Positions 25,893-35,254 of a DNA stretch of 64,000 nt are shown one piece after another. The stretch lies in NCBI GenBank assembly GCA_040756055.1, contig JBFLZR010000001.1, forward strand, positions 623,849 to 687,848, in the 5' to 3' direction. Origin of the DNA: Candidatus Zixiibacteriota bacterium (GTDB taxonomy: Bacteria > Zixibacteria > MSB-5A5 > GN15 > FEB-12). The notes under the pieces were generated by a model. That model had not been told where the DNA came from. It worked only from the letters and a program-made list of their open reading frames with translations, and made no database searches. Position 1 is the first letter of the stretch. Each line of letters begins with the position of its first letter. Made by a program: the position numbers and the translations under genes.

Positions 25893-27431
25893 CTACAACC
25901 AGAGCTTGCGGTCCAGGGTCCGATAATGGATTGCCTCGGCCACATGACCCATCTCGATCGACTCCGAACCGGCTAGGTCGGCAATCGTTCGGGCCAGTTT
26001 CAAAATACGGTCATACGCGCGGGCAGACAACCCCTGTTTCGTGATGGCGAGGGAAAGAAGAGCCTGTGATTTATCATCGATCTGACAGTACTTACGTATG
26101 TCCCGGGACTCCATATGAGCGTTGCAGAAGATGTTGCTTTCACCCCGGAACCGATTCTGCTGAATCTTTCTGGCAGTATTGGCGCGTTGGGCGATAATCC
26201 GCGATTTCTCACCGCTGGCTTCCGAAGAAAGCTCCTTGAATTTCACCGATGGAACCGTGATGTGAATATCGATCCTATCCATCAAGGGCCCCGATATGCG
26301 CGACATGTAACGCTGTATCTCGGCCGCCGAACAATTACACTCATGATTCGGGTCACCGTAATAGCCGCACGGGCAGGGATTCATGGCGGCGATGAGCATG
26401 AACCCGGCCGGGTAAGTAAGTGTCGTCGTGGCTCTGGATATGGTCACTTCGTTGTCTTCCATTGGCTGACGCAGCATCTCGAGGATATCCTTTTTGAACT
26501 CGGGTAACTCGTCCAAAAACAGTACCCCGTGATGGGCAAGTGACACCTCTCCCGGCTTGGGAATGGCGCCTCCTCCGATGAGACCGGCATAGGATATCGA
26601 ATGGTGAGGCGAACGAAACGGTCGTGTCGCGATAAGAGCTGAGTCCACCGGAAGACGCCCCGCGACCGAATGTATCTTGGTCGTCTCCAATGCCTCTTCG
26701 ATAGACATATCCGGTAAAATCGATGGCATCCGGCGCGCCAGCATGGTCTTGCCCGAGCCGGGAGGACCAATCATTATTATGTTGTGCCCTCCGGCCGCGG
26801 CCACCTCCAAGGCCCGCTTGGCCGACTGCTGACCCTTTACATCGGAAAAATCTATACTGTAGCGCTGCGCGTCACTGAAAACAGAGTCGATATCAACCTC
26901 GAACTTTCTCACCGTGCTCTCATCTTCAAGAAAATGTACCGCCTCCTTGAGCGACGACACCGGGTAGACCGGCAATGTTCCGGCAATAGCAGCCTCCTTG
27001 GCGTTCTCGCGTGGCACGATGATCCCCTTCACACCATTTGCCTCACGAAAATGCATTACCATCGGCAACACTCCCGGTACCGGTCTCAGCGTACCATCAA
27101 GCGACAATTCCCCCAGCATAACGAAGTCATCGCATCTGTCACGAAGAATCTGGCCGGTTGCGGCCAGAATTCCGACGGCGATAGGAAGATCGAACGCCGA
27201 ACCCTCCTTTCTGATATCAGCCGGCGCGAGATTGATAGTCACTCTCTTGGAGGGAAAGACAAAATCGGAGTTTTTGATTGCCGATGTTACTCTTTCTTTG
27301 GATTCTTTTACTGCCCCCTCGGGCAGGCCTACCGTTATGAAGGCCGGAAGCTGCTGCTGGATATCCGACTCAACCTCGACCGCGTAAGCATCGACCCCAA
27401 GCGTCGCCGACGAAATGACCCTGGACAACAT
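25893..27431 (-). CDS. comM: ComM / YifB-family Mg-chelatase-like AAA+ ATPase
   Basis: ComM is a hexameric helicase that drives branch migration during natural transformation. The 512-residue protein has the N-terminal Lon-protease-like (ChlI) domain (about 1-175), the Mg-chelatase AAA+ core with Walker A IIMIGPPGSGKTMLARR and LFLDELPEF (Walker B), the HHSISYAGLIGGG loop, and a zinc motif region NPCPCGYYGDPNHECNC, then a C-terminal domain ending ETAIHYRTLDRKL-like. It is first in the co-directional run comM, radical SAM, rsmB, PASTA. With the ComEA-like gene at 3262 it hints at a natural transformation pathway. Confidence 0.94.
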   Translation of the reverse strand: MLSRVISSATLGVDAYAVEVESDIQQQLPAFITVGLPEGAVKESKERVTSAIKNSDFVFPSKRVTINLAPADIRKEGSAFDLPIAVGILAATGQILRDRCDDFVMLGELSLDGTLRPVPGVLPMVMHFREANGVKGIIVPRENAKEAAIAGTLPVYPVSSLKEAVHFLEDESTVRKFEVDIDSVFSDAQRYSIDFSDVKGQQSAKRALEVAAAGGHNIIMIGPPGSGKTMLARRMPSILPDMSIEEALETTKIHSVAGRLPVDSALIATRPFRSPHHSISYAGLIGGGAIPKPGEVSLAHHGVLFLDELPEFKKDILEMLRQPMEDNEVTISRATTTLTYPAGFMLIAAMNPCPCGYYGDPNHECNCSAAEIQRYMSRISGPLMDRIDIHITVPSVKFKELSSEASGEKSRIIAQRANTARKIQQNRFRGESNIFCNAHMESRDIRKYCQIDDKSQALLSLAITKQGLSARAYDRILKLARTIADLAGSESIEMGHVAEAIHYRTLDRKLWL

Positions 27432-27644
27432 ATCTGTACCCTTTCACCCTTTCGCGTTCCGTTTCCATCAATTAGGAGGAGGCCACTCACATCGGAGTGA
27501 CCTCCCCCGTCCCCTCATTTGAAAGTTAACGTCCGGGGCGGATACCAAGCCCTTGTATCGCCCGCCCCGCACAATATCGCATGGGGCGGTGTCAGAGGCT
27601 GTCAGTTTTAGTTCAATTCAAGGTCGGGAAAAGAAAAAAGAAAA

Positions 27645-27668
27645 AGCGGCGAAAAAACTTCCGCCGCT
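27645..27668 (-). terminator. Intrinsic terminator after the 27705-28163 lipoprotein gene
   Basis: A 7-bp stem AGCGGCG / CGCCGCT around a 10-base loop; read on the minus strand it is followed by a T-rich run (plus-strand A-rich 27631-27645). It lies just downstream of the lipoprotein stop. The remaining 27432-27644 is G+C-rich without a recognisable gene. Confidence 0.8.
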
Positions 27669-27704
27669 CTCAAATTCGCGCTGGGTATAGATCAAACGAT
27701 CAGG

Positions 27705-28163
27705 TCATTCAGTGGCCGGCCAGAGAATAATCTCCTTTTGAACATCACCGATAATCTGAGTCATGATAATACTGTCGCCGGGCTGCCGCAGTGAAAATGC
27801 CCCCTGAGGGATCTTCAAGCTGTCAAACACACAACCGGCACAACCATCTTCCTTCATTATCAACTCAACTCCATCGGCCAGCGTGTAGTCACCACTGGGC
27901 TGGCAAATACAGTAGTTTTCGTCATTCTCATCATACAACCAGTATTGGCTATTAGAGAATCTCCACCTGATAGACCACGGGTCCAGGGTACGCTCAGTGG
28001 TGGCCCCTAAGTCCAATGTGTAAATATACTTGCCTTCGTAGTCACCGATGAGGGAAGCAGGTGGCTCCACTATGACATCGTCAGAACATCCAATCGAAAT
28101 GCTGATTACGATAATTAGAGTTATAAACCCGCAAAGAATGGATGTCGCCAAGGTCCTATTCAT
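27705..28163 (-). CDS. Small lipoprotein with cysteine pairs, unknown
   Basis: A 152-residue predicted lipoprotein: hydrophobic signal ending in the lipobox ISISIGC. The mature chain looks beta-rich (WRFSNSQYWLYDENDENY) with paired cysteines (CIC, then CAGC) and ends in a short strand (EIILWPATE). The pattern of a DUF-type lipocalin-like lipoprotein is possible, but no family is recognised. It is a single-gene unit: a terminator follows it and a terminator (28346-28387) precedes it. Confidence 0.55.
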   Translation of the reverse strand: MNRTLATSILCGFITLIIVISISIGCSDDVIVEPPASLIGDYEGKYIYTLDLGATTERTLDPWSIRWRFSNSQYWLYDENDENYCICQPSGDYTLADGVELIMKEDGCAGCVFDSLKIPQGAFSLRQPGDSIIMTQIIGDVQKEIILWPATE

Positions 28164-28345
28164 ACTATCTCCCTGTGTTTTTCAAAAATGCTAAGCGGCA
28201 ATATAAACAACTGTCTTCGGTCTGACAACCGAAAAAAATCCTTTCCGCATAATTTAAGACGTTCCACCGGGGCGTTCATTTAATGCAAATTACCCACTCC
28301 AACCAAAATCTACCCACCCATGAGAGTCAGATCAGAACTCTGTCA

Positions 28346-28387
28346 GGAAAAACAAGAAGCGCGCCGTCGTCATCCGTTCCAGCGCGC
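28346..28387 (-). terminator. Predicted terminator after the rhodanese gene
   Basis: GCGCGC (28359-28364) pairs with GCGCGC (28382-28387) around a 17-base loop; read on the minus strand the hairpin is followed by TTCTTGTTTTTCC. It lies about 70 bases after the stop of the rhodanese gene and would end the block that began at hutU. The remainder of 28164-28459 holds no gene I can support. Confidence 0.5.
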
Positions 28388-28459
28388 AATCGCCTGATTT
28401 ATAACAATTTAACGCAACAAGTCAGGAGTGGCCGTGCTGTTGTCAGAAGATAGAGAGTC

Positions 28460-28897
28460 CTACTTTTCAGTTACAATCTTATATCCTGCCCCCGTCCAGG
28501 CCCGAATGCCGCCGTCAACGTTGAAAACGTTTAGATATCCCATCTCAATCAATCGGCGCGCGGCAATCCCGCTGCGGCGTCCGGTGCGGCAAAAACAGTA
28601 GATGGGAGTGCTCCTGTCTGTCGGAAGCAAGTCAGTGTGAACATCAAGACTGTCATAAGGTACACGCAAATCAGCAAAACTCAGATGACCGTCTTTCCAT
28701 TCCCCGGTAGTGCGAACATCGAGCAGGAATATATTCGAGGTCGAATCCGCCGCCAGCCTGGCCAGTTCCTCGACCGTAACTGTCGGCACCGAACCATTGA
28801 CACAGACTACGGTCAAGGTTGTCGCCAGACCAAGCAAAACCAGCAGTGCTATTCGGCTGATGGATCCTGAAACGTCTTGAAGCTGTAAATCTTCCAC
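28460..28897 (-). CDS. Exported rhodanese-like protein
   Basis: A 145-residue protein with one N-terminal hydrophobic segment (about 14-34, ALLVLLGLATTLTVVCV) and a single rhodanese domain. Landmarks: VTVEELARLAADSTS, LLDVRTTGEWKDGHL, and the active loop YCFCRTGRRSG with the catalytic cysteine before RTGRR. Single-domain rhodaneses transfer sulfane sulfur or serve as redox sensors; here it probably acts in the periplasm. The GTG start overlaps the upstream lipoprotein gene by 49 bases, and a shorter in-frame start inside the hydrophobic stretch is possible, so the start is uncertain. Confidence 0.75.
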   Translation of the reverse strand: MEDLQLQDVSGSISRIALLVLLGLATTLTVVCVNGSVPTVTVEELARLAADSTSNIFLLDVRTTGEWKDGHLSFADLRVPYDSLDVHTDLLPTDRSTPIYCFCRTGRRSGIAARRLIEMGYLNVFNVDGGIRAWTGAGYKIVTEK

Positions 28898-29319
28898 TTA
28901 CCGTTTACCACATGCAGACCGAACTTGGTCAGGTAACCCCGCGAATTCTCTTTGTCCACAAAGGTCACCTCAACCGTTGCCGATTCACCCATCACCTCGG
29001 TGTCCCCAATAATACGCTGATAGGAGAACCAGCGTGTTTTGGTCAGACCTTCACCCGTGAGGTCGTTGAGCAAATCAATCGGATTGATGAACACTCTCGG
29101 CGAGTCAGTCTGAAGAGCATAATCTTCATTCAAGGACCTCATCAACTCGGGCAAATCCAGAAGATGTGCCAGGGCTGCCTGGTCATTCTTTTCCATCGCT
29201 CCGAACATCGAGATTACCGCGGATCTCGGATCAGTGGGTCCCGATGACGAACACCCGGCGATGACCACCAGAATACTCGCCAGGAAAATAAAGGTACTAA
29301 AGAGTTTCATTAGTTTCAT
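28849..29319 (-). CDS. Lipoprotein, DUF4878/NTF2-like
   Basis: A 156-residue predicted lipoprotein. The ATG at 29319 (MKLMKLFSTFIFL) is chosen over an in-frame GTG 15 bases earlier because it leaves a proper signal ending in IAGC and follows the upstream stop by 4 bases. The mature part (SAVISMFGAMEKNDQAALAHLL, then WFSYQRIIGDTEV and KFGLHVVNGKWKIYSF) is typical of NTF2-like lipoproteins (DUF4878 type), with an Asp-rich pocket region, but ligand and role are unknown. It lies in the hut/lptE/PorV block and overlaps the rhodanese gene. Confidence 0.7.
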   Translation of the reverse strand: MKLMKLFSTFIFLASILVVIAGCSSSGPTDPRSAVISMFGAMEKNDQAALAHLLDLPELMRSLNEDYALQTDSPRVFINPIDLLNDLTGEGLTKTRWFSYQRIIGDTEVMGESATVEVTFVDKENSRGYLTKFGLHVVNGKWKIYSFKTFQDPSAE

Positions 29320-29323
29320 ATTA

Positions 29324-30277
29324 TCACAACCCACCCGTTAATGTGATTCTATGACTTTCACCCAGGTCAGCCGAGGGCGAAAACGCATAAGATATTTGAA
29401 GTCGTTTTATATCGAAACCTACGCCGACCGAAAAACCCGCCCAGCTGTCATCAGACTCGGCAGCCCTGAAATTGGAGCCGAATGAATTCCAACCCAGGCG
29501 GACATAGAACGGTTTGAGCGCGAAATATTCGCCGCCCACGGCGAAGATTATATCGTTGTCGACCGGAATAATGACATCCGACGACAGCGTGATCGGAATA
29601 CCCCGCGGCTTGTAAGAACCGCCGCCCCGAAACGTAAGCGGAAGCTTATCCTTCTTTTCGCCCAGAGCGGAAAGTTGAGCACCCAGATTCTGAATCATGG
29701 CTCCGGCCGACCACCGATTACGATCGGCAGTATATTTGCCGCCCAGATCGACAGCCAGGCCGGTCGCGGAATAATCCTGAATCTTTTCGTAAATGAATTT
29801 GGCCGTGGCTCCGAAGGACATATTGTATCCGTGCTTGAAGGCGAAACTCCCCGCTATCATGAAGTCACCACCGCTGAACTCACCGGTGGTGTTGCCGAAT
29901 TGATCGGTCTGGACAAAATCGCCATAATTAAGATAGCTCGCATAAAGGCCGAGAAATCTGTTCGCGCCAATGTTCTGAATATAGCCGGCAAACCCGCTCT
30001 GTATGTCAACGAAGTAATTGTGGTAGCCAAGAATGAACCGCTTTTCTTCGAGCGATGTAATACCGGCGGGGTTATAATAGAGCGATGACTCGTCATCGGA
30101 CAAACCCGTAAAAGCGCCTCCCATCGCAACGGCGCGGGCACTGATGTTTATCTTGAGAAAAGAAAAGGCACTGGTCCCGGCATTCGAGTTGATATCCGCC
30201 CCGAACACTACCGTTGCCGGCCCCGCCCACAAAAGCAGGCCCGCCAGGAGCGCCGCCGCAATCGCTTTGTTCTTCAT
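29324..30277 (-). CDS. PorV/PorQ-family outer-membrane protein
   Basis: A 317-residue barrel protein related to PorV/PorQ (UPF0164-like), part of or linked to the type IX secretion pathway in FCB bacteria. After a signal peptide (start AAGGACAGTAT then ATG at 30277, preferred over the longer frame) comes the family opening TSAFSFLKINISARAVAMGGAFTGL and YYNPAGITSLEEKRFILGYH, cut here to shorter cores. The rest is a FadL-like barrel and it ends in RITLTGGL. A full type IX system was not found in the window, so it may serve another purpose, such as lipid transport. Confidence 0.8.
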   Translation of the reverse strand: MKNKAIAAALLAGLLLWAGPATVVFGADINSNAGTSAFSFLKINISARAVAMGGAFTGLSDDESSLYYNPAGITSLEEKRFILGYHNYFVDIQSGFAGYIQNIGANRFLGLYASYLNYGDFVQTDQFGNTTGEFSGGDFMIAGSFAFKHGYNMSFGATAKFIYEKIQDYSATGLAVDLGGKYTADRNRWSAGAMIQNLGAQLSALGEKKDKLPLTFRGGGSYKPRGIPITLSSDVIIPVDNDIIFAVGGEYFALKPFYVRLGWNSFGSNFRAAESDDSWAGFSVGVGFDIKRLQISYAFSPSADLGESHRITLTGGL

Positions 30278-30349
30278 ATACTGTCCTTCATAATGATCGA
30301 TAATAGCCTGACATCCGTCCGGAGTCAACTAACTAACGAACCAAAATTC

Positions 30350-30838
30350 CTACCAGCTTTTCGTGGTCTTATTCAGAATGTCATCGACAAGAAGCTTAAT
30401 AGCCTTCTGCTGGGCGATATCCTCAGTCTCAGTATCAACCAGATAGATCCCCTGGCGACTTATCCTCTCCGTCCATAACTCGGTATCATCGGCACGGTTG
30501 CGCAACGTCACCTGGAAAGCCATCGTCACTTCGTAACTGGTCACCCGGTCGTTCTCATCATAATTATACGGCTTTCTGTCGTAGCCAACCAGCGTTCCTT
30601 CCAGCAATGCCTCGGCCAGGTCCGACGATACCACCTGCATCGTACCATCCGATATAAGAGCATCTGTCACCAGATCGGTAACCTGATCCTCAAGTCCGTA
30701 CTCCGCAGTCTGATTCCCGAATCGTTCTACGGCGATCGACTTTATCTCCGACTTTCCTCTGGGATTGAAGGTATAGACACCACAGCCGCCAAATAAGAGT
30801 CCCAGCAAAACCACTGAAATTACGACTAAACGACTCAT
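30350..30838 (-). CDS. lptE: LPS-assembly lipoprotein LptE-like
   Basis: LptE plugs the LptD barrel that inserts lipopolysaccharide into the outer leaflet. A 162-residue lipoprotein with lipobox LLFGGC and the family opening GVYTFNPRGKSEIKSIAVERFGNQT, shown as its parts FNPRGKSEIKSIAV and ERFGNQT. It then has the alternating helix/strand LptE/LptB-associated pattern DLVTDALISDGTMQVVSSDLA. The DUF799-like relatives look similar, so the call is by family resemblance. It lies between hutI and the PorV-like gene on the minus strand. Confidence 0.8.
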   Translation of the reverse strand: MSRLVVISVVLLGLLFGGCGVYTFNPRGKSEIKSIAVERFGNQTAEYGLEDQVTDLVTDALISDGTMQVVSSDLAEALLEGTLVGYDRKPYNYDENDRVTSYEVTMAFQVTLRNRADDTELWTERISRQGIYLVDTETEDIAQQKAIKLLVDDILNKTTKSW

Positions 30839-30879
30839 AAATGATTAAACGACTTTGCTTAAAAGACGTTCCAGGCAAC

Positions 30880-32148
30880 TTAACCGTTTACGACCAGCTT
30901 ACCCTTCTTGATTACCTTGGCCGCCAGATTCACACCATAATGATACGGCAATTCTCTGTAATCGGCCATGTTCCACAACACGATGTCGGCCTGAAGACCT
31001 TCCTTGAGCTGCCCGATTTTCTCATGGCGGTCGATGGCATAAGCCGCGTTTACCGTTACAGCCGAAAGTGCCTCGGCCGCGGTGAGCTTCATCTGAAGCG
31101 CCGCCAACGAAATTATAATCGGCATCGACTCGCTGTAGCTCGAACCGGGATTGCAGTCGGTTGAAAGAGCCACGACAACACCGGCCTCGATCATCTTGCG
31201 GGCCGGAGCGTATTGTTTACTCGCCAGCGAAAAAGTTGTCCCCGGCAAAAGCACCGCGGCTGTTTGCGATGCCGCCATCGCCTTTATACCCGCATCCGAG
31301 ACGTACACCAGATGGTCGGCTGAGCGAGCTTTCATCTCGGCCGCCAGCTCGGCTCCACCGGTGGATTCCAACTCATCCGCGTGAAACTTCAACTTCAGTC
31401 CGGCCTTCGCGGCCGCTGACTGGATTCGCCGCGACTCCTCGATATCGAAAACACCCTCCTCACAGAAGATGTCCGAAAACTCGGCCAGATTGTCTTTGGT
31501 GACCGCCGGCAACATCTCGTTTATGATGATATCGATATACCTCGCCCTGTTATCACGGTATTCGTCGGGCACCTCGTGCGCCCCCAGAAATGTGGGGACC
31601 ATCTCGATCGCATGAAGTTGGTTGAGTTCGCGAATAATCTCAAGTTGCTTGATTTCCGATTCCGTCGATAACCCGTAACCCGATTTGGCCTCGATTGTAG
31701 TCACACCATACTTCAAAAAACGATCCAGCCTTGACTTTGTCTTTTCCTTTAGCACCGCGGCCGGAGTGTTGCGAAGGTCCCGAACGGATGCGCGTATTCC
31801 GCCACCCGACTGAGCTATCTCCATGTAGCTTTTGCCCTGGATGCGCATTTCAAACTCTTTTTCTCGTGTCATCGAGAAAACCGGGTGGGTGTGAGGGTCG
31901 ATAAACCCCGGCGTGGCAACCATCCCCTGGGCGTCGATTACCGTGCATCCCTCGGCCAGCGGTGCGTGTCCCTGAACCTTCTCCGATTCACCCACCGCCA
32001 GAATTTCCTCGCCGGCGATCGCAATACCGCCGTTGTTTACCAGCCCGAGGTCATTCATGTTTTTACCGATGCGAGGTACCGGACCGGTCATGGTGACCAA
32101 TTGACCAATATTTTTTATCAGCAACGTAGCTTTTTTCTCAGGTGGCAT
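30880..32148 (-). CDS. hutI: Imidazolonepropionase (HutI)
   Basis: Hydrolyses imidazolone propionate to formiminoglutamate in histidine breakdown. A 422-residue amidohydrolase with the metal-binding GFIDPHTHPVFSMTR motif, the EAKSGYGLSTESEIK loop, HADELESTGGAELAAE, and STDCNPGSSYSESMPIIIS. These are diagnostic for HutI. It is 76 bases downstream of hutU on the same strand. hutH and the formiminoglutamate hydrolase genes are not in the window, so the pathway is completed elsewhere, if at all. Confidence 0.96.
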   Translation of the reverse strand: MPPEKKATLLIKNIGQLVTMTGPVPRIGKNMNDLGLVNNGGIAIAGEEILAVGESEKVQGHAPLAEGCTVIDAQGMVATPGFIDPHTHPVFSMTREKEFEMRIQGKSYMEIAQSGGGIRASVRDLRNTPAAVLKEKTKSRLDRFLKYGVTTIEAKSGYGLSTESEIKQLEIIRELNQLHAIEMVPTFLGAHEVPDEYRDNRARYIDIIINEMLPAVTKDNLAEFSDIFCEEGVFDIEESRRIQSAAAKAGLKLKFHADELESTGGAELAAEMKARSADHLVYVSDAGIKAMAASQTAAVLLPGTTFSLASKQYAPARKMIEAGVVVALSTDCNPGSSYSESMPIIISLAALQMKLTAAEALSAVTVNAAYAIDRHEKIGQLKEGLQADIVLWNMADYRELPYHYGVNLAAKVIKKGKLVVNG

Positions 32149-32224
32149 AAGGCGATTACATCCCTGGCTTCAAGATTGTCGATCCGAAACCGGATTTATC
32201 CCGGAAACGGACCAACCTCTGATG

Positions 32225-33880
32225 CTACCTCTTCATCATCGGTATTGTGATTTTGTTCTTGCCGGCGAACTCGATCGCCTGCTTGTAGCCGGCGTCAACG
32301 TGGCGCATCACGCCGGTTCCCGGATCATTCGTCAGAACACGGTTAAGGCGCAAGGCCATCTCCTTTGTACCATCAGCCACGACCACCATGCCGGCATGAA
32401 TCGAATTACCGATACCGACTCCGCCGCCATGATGAATCGAGACCCAGCTGGCGCCGGAGATCGCGTTGAGCAATCCATTCAGCAGAGGCCAGTCCGCAAT
32501 GGCATCGGAACCATCAAGCATATCCTCGGTCTCCCGATAGGGCGACGCAACACTGCCGCAATCCAGATGATCACGGCCGATCACGATTGGCGCCGATATC
32601 TTGCCCGACTTGATATGGTCGTTGATTATCCCTCCGAACTTCTCCCGTTCACCATAGCCCAGCCAGCAGATACGCGATGGTAGACCCTGGAAGGGTATTC
32701 TCTCTCTGGCCATCTTGATCCAGCGGACCAGCATCCGGTTGTGCTTGAAATGTTCGAGAATCAAATCATCGGTAACAGCTATGTCCTTGGGATCACCCGA
32801 CAACGCGGCCCATCGGAACGGTCCTTTACCTTCGCAGAAAAGCGGCCTGACATAGGCCGGAACAAAACCGGGATAGTCAAAAGCATTCTTCAATCCACCG
32901 GTCTTGGCCTGACCGCGAAGATTATTGCCGTAGTCGAAGACGATCGAGCCGGCCTTCTGGAATTTAATCATGGCGGCACAATGCTTCACCATGGAATCAT
33001 ATGAACGCTTCATGTATTCTTTCGGGTTCTTTTTGCGCAGCCGGTTGGCCTCAACCATTGTCAGACCTTCGGGGATATACCCGTTGAGTTCATCGTGAGC
33101 CGATGTTTGATCGGTCACCATATCGGGCAGGATTCCCCTGCGGAATATCTCCGGAAAAACATCGGCGCAGTTGCCGACCAGGCCAATAGATATCGGTTCG
33201 TTGGATTTGGTGTGGTCCTTTATCAGCTTGAGAGCCTTGTCAAGTTCCTTGACTTTGATATCGCAGAATCCCTGTTTCACCCGGCGATTAATCCGCGATT
33301 CGTCAACCTCCACCACGAGAATCGATGCTCCCGCCATTGTCCCCGCCAGAGGCTGGGCGCCGCCCATGCCGCCCATGCCGCCCGTAAGAATCCACTTACC
33401 CGACAAATCCCCTTTGAAATGCTGCTCGGCGGCGGCGGCGAAAGTTTCGTAGGTCCCCTGAATGATGCCCTGCGTTCCGATGTATATCCAGCTGCCGGCA
33501 GTCATCTGTCCGTACATTATCAATCCCAGTTGATCAAGCTGGCGGAATTTCTCCCAGGTTGCCCATCTGGGTACCAGGTTGGAGTTGGCAATCAATACTC
33601 GCGGCGAATGCTCGTGAGTCTGGAAAATACCCACCGGTTTACCCGACTGCACCAGCAACGTCTCGTCATTGCCCAGTTTCTTAAGCGATTGAACAATAGC
33701 AGCGTATGCATCCCAGTTACGAGCCGCCTTGCCCGAACCCCCATAAATTATCAACTCATCCGGTTTCTCGGCTACCTCAGGATCAAGGTTGTTATTGAGC
33801 ATTCTAAGCGCGGCTTCCTGATGCCAGCCCCTGCAGGATATCTTCAAACCATGTGCGGCTTTGACTTTTTTGGCCTTCAT
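32225..33880 (-). CDS. hutU: Urocanate hydratase (HutU)
   Basis: Converts urocanate to imidazolone propionate using a tightly bound NAD+. The 551-residue protein, starting at ATG 33880 with AAGGAG six bases upstream, shows the family core [20 protein letters not shown] (NAD-binding glycine loop), [23 protein letters not shown] and [16 protein letters not shown]. The open frame extends 18 codons upstream but that part lacks a family match. It heads the minus-strand block that continues with hutI. Confidence 0.97.
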   Translation of the reverse strand: MKAKKVKAAHGLKISCRGWHQEAALRMLNNNLDPEVAEKPDELIIYGGSGKAARNWDAYAAIVQSLKKLGNDETLLVQSGKPVGIFQTHEHSPRVLIANSNLVPRWATWEKFRQLDQLGLIMYGQMTAGSWIYIGTQGIIQGTYETFAAAAEQHFKGDLSGKWILTGGMGGMGGAQPLAGTMAGASILVVEVDESRINRRVKQGFCDIKVKELDKALKLIKDHTKSNEPISIGLVGNCADVFPEIFRRGILPDMVTDQTSAHDELNGYIPEGLTMVEANRLRKKNPKEYMKRSYDSMVKHCAAMIKFQKAGSIVFDYGNNLRGQAKTGGLKNAFDYPGFVPAYVRPLFCEGKGPFRWAALSGDPKDIAVTDDLILEHFKHNRMLVRWIKMARERIPFQGLPSRICWLGYGEREKFGGIINDHIKSGKISAPIVIGRDHLDCGSVASPYRETEDMLDGSDAIADWPLLNGLLNAISGASWVSIHHGGGVGIGNSIHAGMVVVADGTKEMALRLNRVLTNDPGTGVMRHVDAGYKQAIEFAGKNKITIPMMKR

Positions 33881-34023
33881 TATTATCTCCTTAGATAGTA
33901 AGGCGAATATAAAACCAGTACCAGCCCAAGTCAACGCCTCTCTTTGAGCTTGATATCTCCGGCCCCGGTCTGCATCTTGTCACCTTCGGGGCAACGAAGA
34001 TAACCCTTGAAGTCGTCTTAACT

Positions 34024-34572
34024 ATGATTAAGAAAATTGAAGGTACCAGGATCAACCTGAGGGTCCACCGCGGTTCGGATGCCGTCTCGATTTTCCGCTA
34101 TGCTTCCGATGAAGCCGTCAGCCGCTACACCTTCATTCCCCACCCTTACACCATAAGACACGCCCACGACTTTATTAAGCTGGCCCGCTCGACGCGCCGC
34201 AAGAAACTCGCCTTCCACTTCGGCATCGAAGACAAACAAAACGGTGAAATCATCGGCGGCATCGGGCTTGAGGCCATTGATCATTTTCATCATAAAGGTG
34301 AGATCGGTTATTGGCTGGCGACGCCCTATTGGCGCCAGGGGATAATGACCGAAGCTGTCAACCTCATTCTGGGCTTCTGTTTTTGCGAAGTCAACCTGCA
34401 CCGGGTTTACGCCCATGTATTTCCGGAGAATGCGCCCTCATCGATGCTTCTGGAGAAAGTCGGTTTCACCAGAGAAGGACTGCTTCGTCAGGCGGCCTTC
34501 AAAAACGGCACTTTCGTCGACAACTATATCTATTCCATTCTGGAGCACGAGTGGCGTCAACGCCGCCGGTGA
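34024..34572 (+). CDS. GNAT-family acetyltransferase (RimJ/RimL-like)
   Basis: A 182-residue GNAT protein of the RimJ/RimL class, which modify N-terminal residues of ribosomal proteins or small molecules. Family features: KIEGTRINLRVHRGSDAVSIF (strand/helix 1), GEIIGGIGLEAI, GEIGYWLATPYWRQGIMTEAV (acetyl-CoA P-loop region, with WRQGIMTEA) and the NLHRVYAHVFPENAPSSMLLEKVGF block, both shown in shorter parts. Its substrate cannot be assigned. It is a single plus-strand gene convergent with the DUF4416 gene, whose stop lies 15 bases beyond. Confidence 0.85.
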   Translation: MIKKIEGTRINLRVHRGSDAVSIFRYASDEAVSRYTFIPHPYTIRHAHDFIKLARSTRRKKLAFHFGIEDKQNGEIIGGIGLEAIDHFHHKGEIGYWLATPYWRQGIMTEAVNLILGFCFCEVNLHRVYAHVFPENAPSSMLLEKVGFTREGLLRQAAFKNGTFVDNYIYSILEHEWRQRRR

Positions 34573-34587
34573 AGACCTCTCGCGGTA

Positions 34588-35142
34588 TTACAGGGGCAGG
34601 ACTTCCTGGGCCGGCTCGATTATCTCAAAAGTACTTCTGACCCGTTCGAAAAAATCGACCGCTTCATCAGAGCAGAAATCCGGATTGGTCCACGGCAACC
34701 GGCAAAACTTGCCGTGAGCGAATATAAGCGCCATCTCACCCCAGACCCCGTCGCACAGATAAATCCGGTGATTGTATTCTTTGTGTGATGCCATCACGAG
34801 CGCCGATGGGGTCAGTATGCCCGGATCGATATTAATCGTCCTGAAATGATATCCGTCCACCGTATCGGAGAACCTCGGCTCTATCTTATAACAGGCCGCC
34901 TTCAAATCCGGAAGGGAGTCGCGCGGTACCAGACCATCGAACGAATAAAACCGTCTCAGCAGATCTTCACCCATCTCCTCGCGGTACTCCTCAGCATCGC
35001 AGCACGCTATCTCCAGCGTCTCGTACTGAACTCTCCCGAATTTCTTTTCGAGCATCTTGACGCCTTCCGCCAGAGCATCCATCGATGAGTACATAATGGA
35101 CACGATGAGCCGTCCCGGGGGTGGTTTCTGTATCCTTGCCAT
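34588..35142 (-). CDS. DUF4416 family protein
   Basis: A 184-residue protein with the look of DUF4416: an opening RLIVSIMYSSMDALAEGVKMLEKKFG, shown as parts RLIVSIMYSS and LEKKFGRV, RRFYSFDGLVPRD, VDGYHFRTINIDPGILTPSALV and KEYNHRIYLCDGVWGE, typical of this family of small bacterial proteins of unknown function. It shows no signal peptide. Its neighbours (an acetyltransferase and a three-gene cassette) give no clear functional clue. Confidence 0.85.
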   Translation of the reverse strand: MARIQKPPPGRLIVSIMYSSMDALAEGVKMLEKKFGRVQYETLEIACCDAEEYREEMGEDLLRRFYSFDGLVPRDSLPDLKAACYKIEPRFSDTVDGYHFRTINIDPGILTPSALVMASHKEYNHRIYLCDGVWGEMALIFAHGKFCRLPWTNPDFCSDEAVDFFERVRSTFEIIEPAQEVLPL

Positions 35143-35254
35143 GGCGTATTAATTGTGACTTAAACGAGGGGAATCAACAAAAACAGTCCGCGAAGCGTAA
35201 TTTAGACTCATGCTGATTTACGGAGGCGCTTGTGCCGCGGGGGGCTAGTTTCAT

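Noticed and set aside
33095-33898. Plus-strand open frame across hutU
   Set aside because: Shadow of hutU; no ribosome site or domain.
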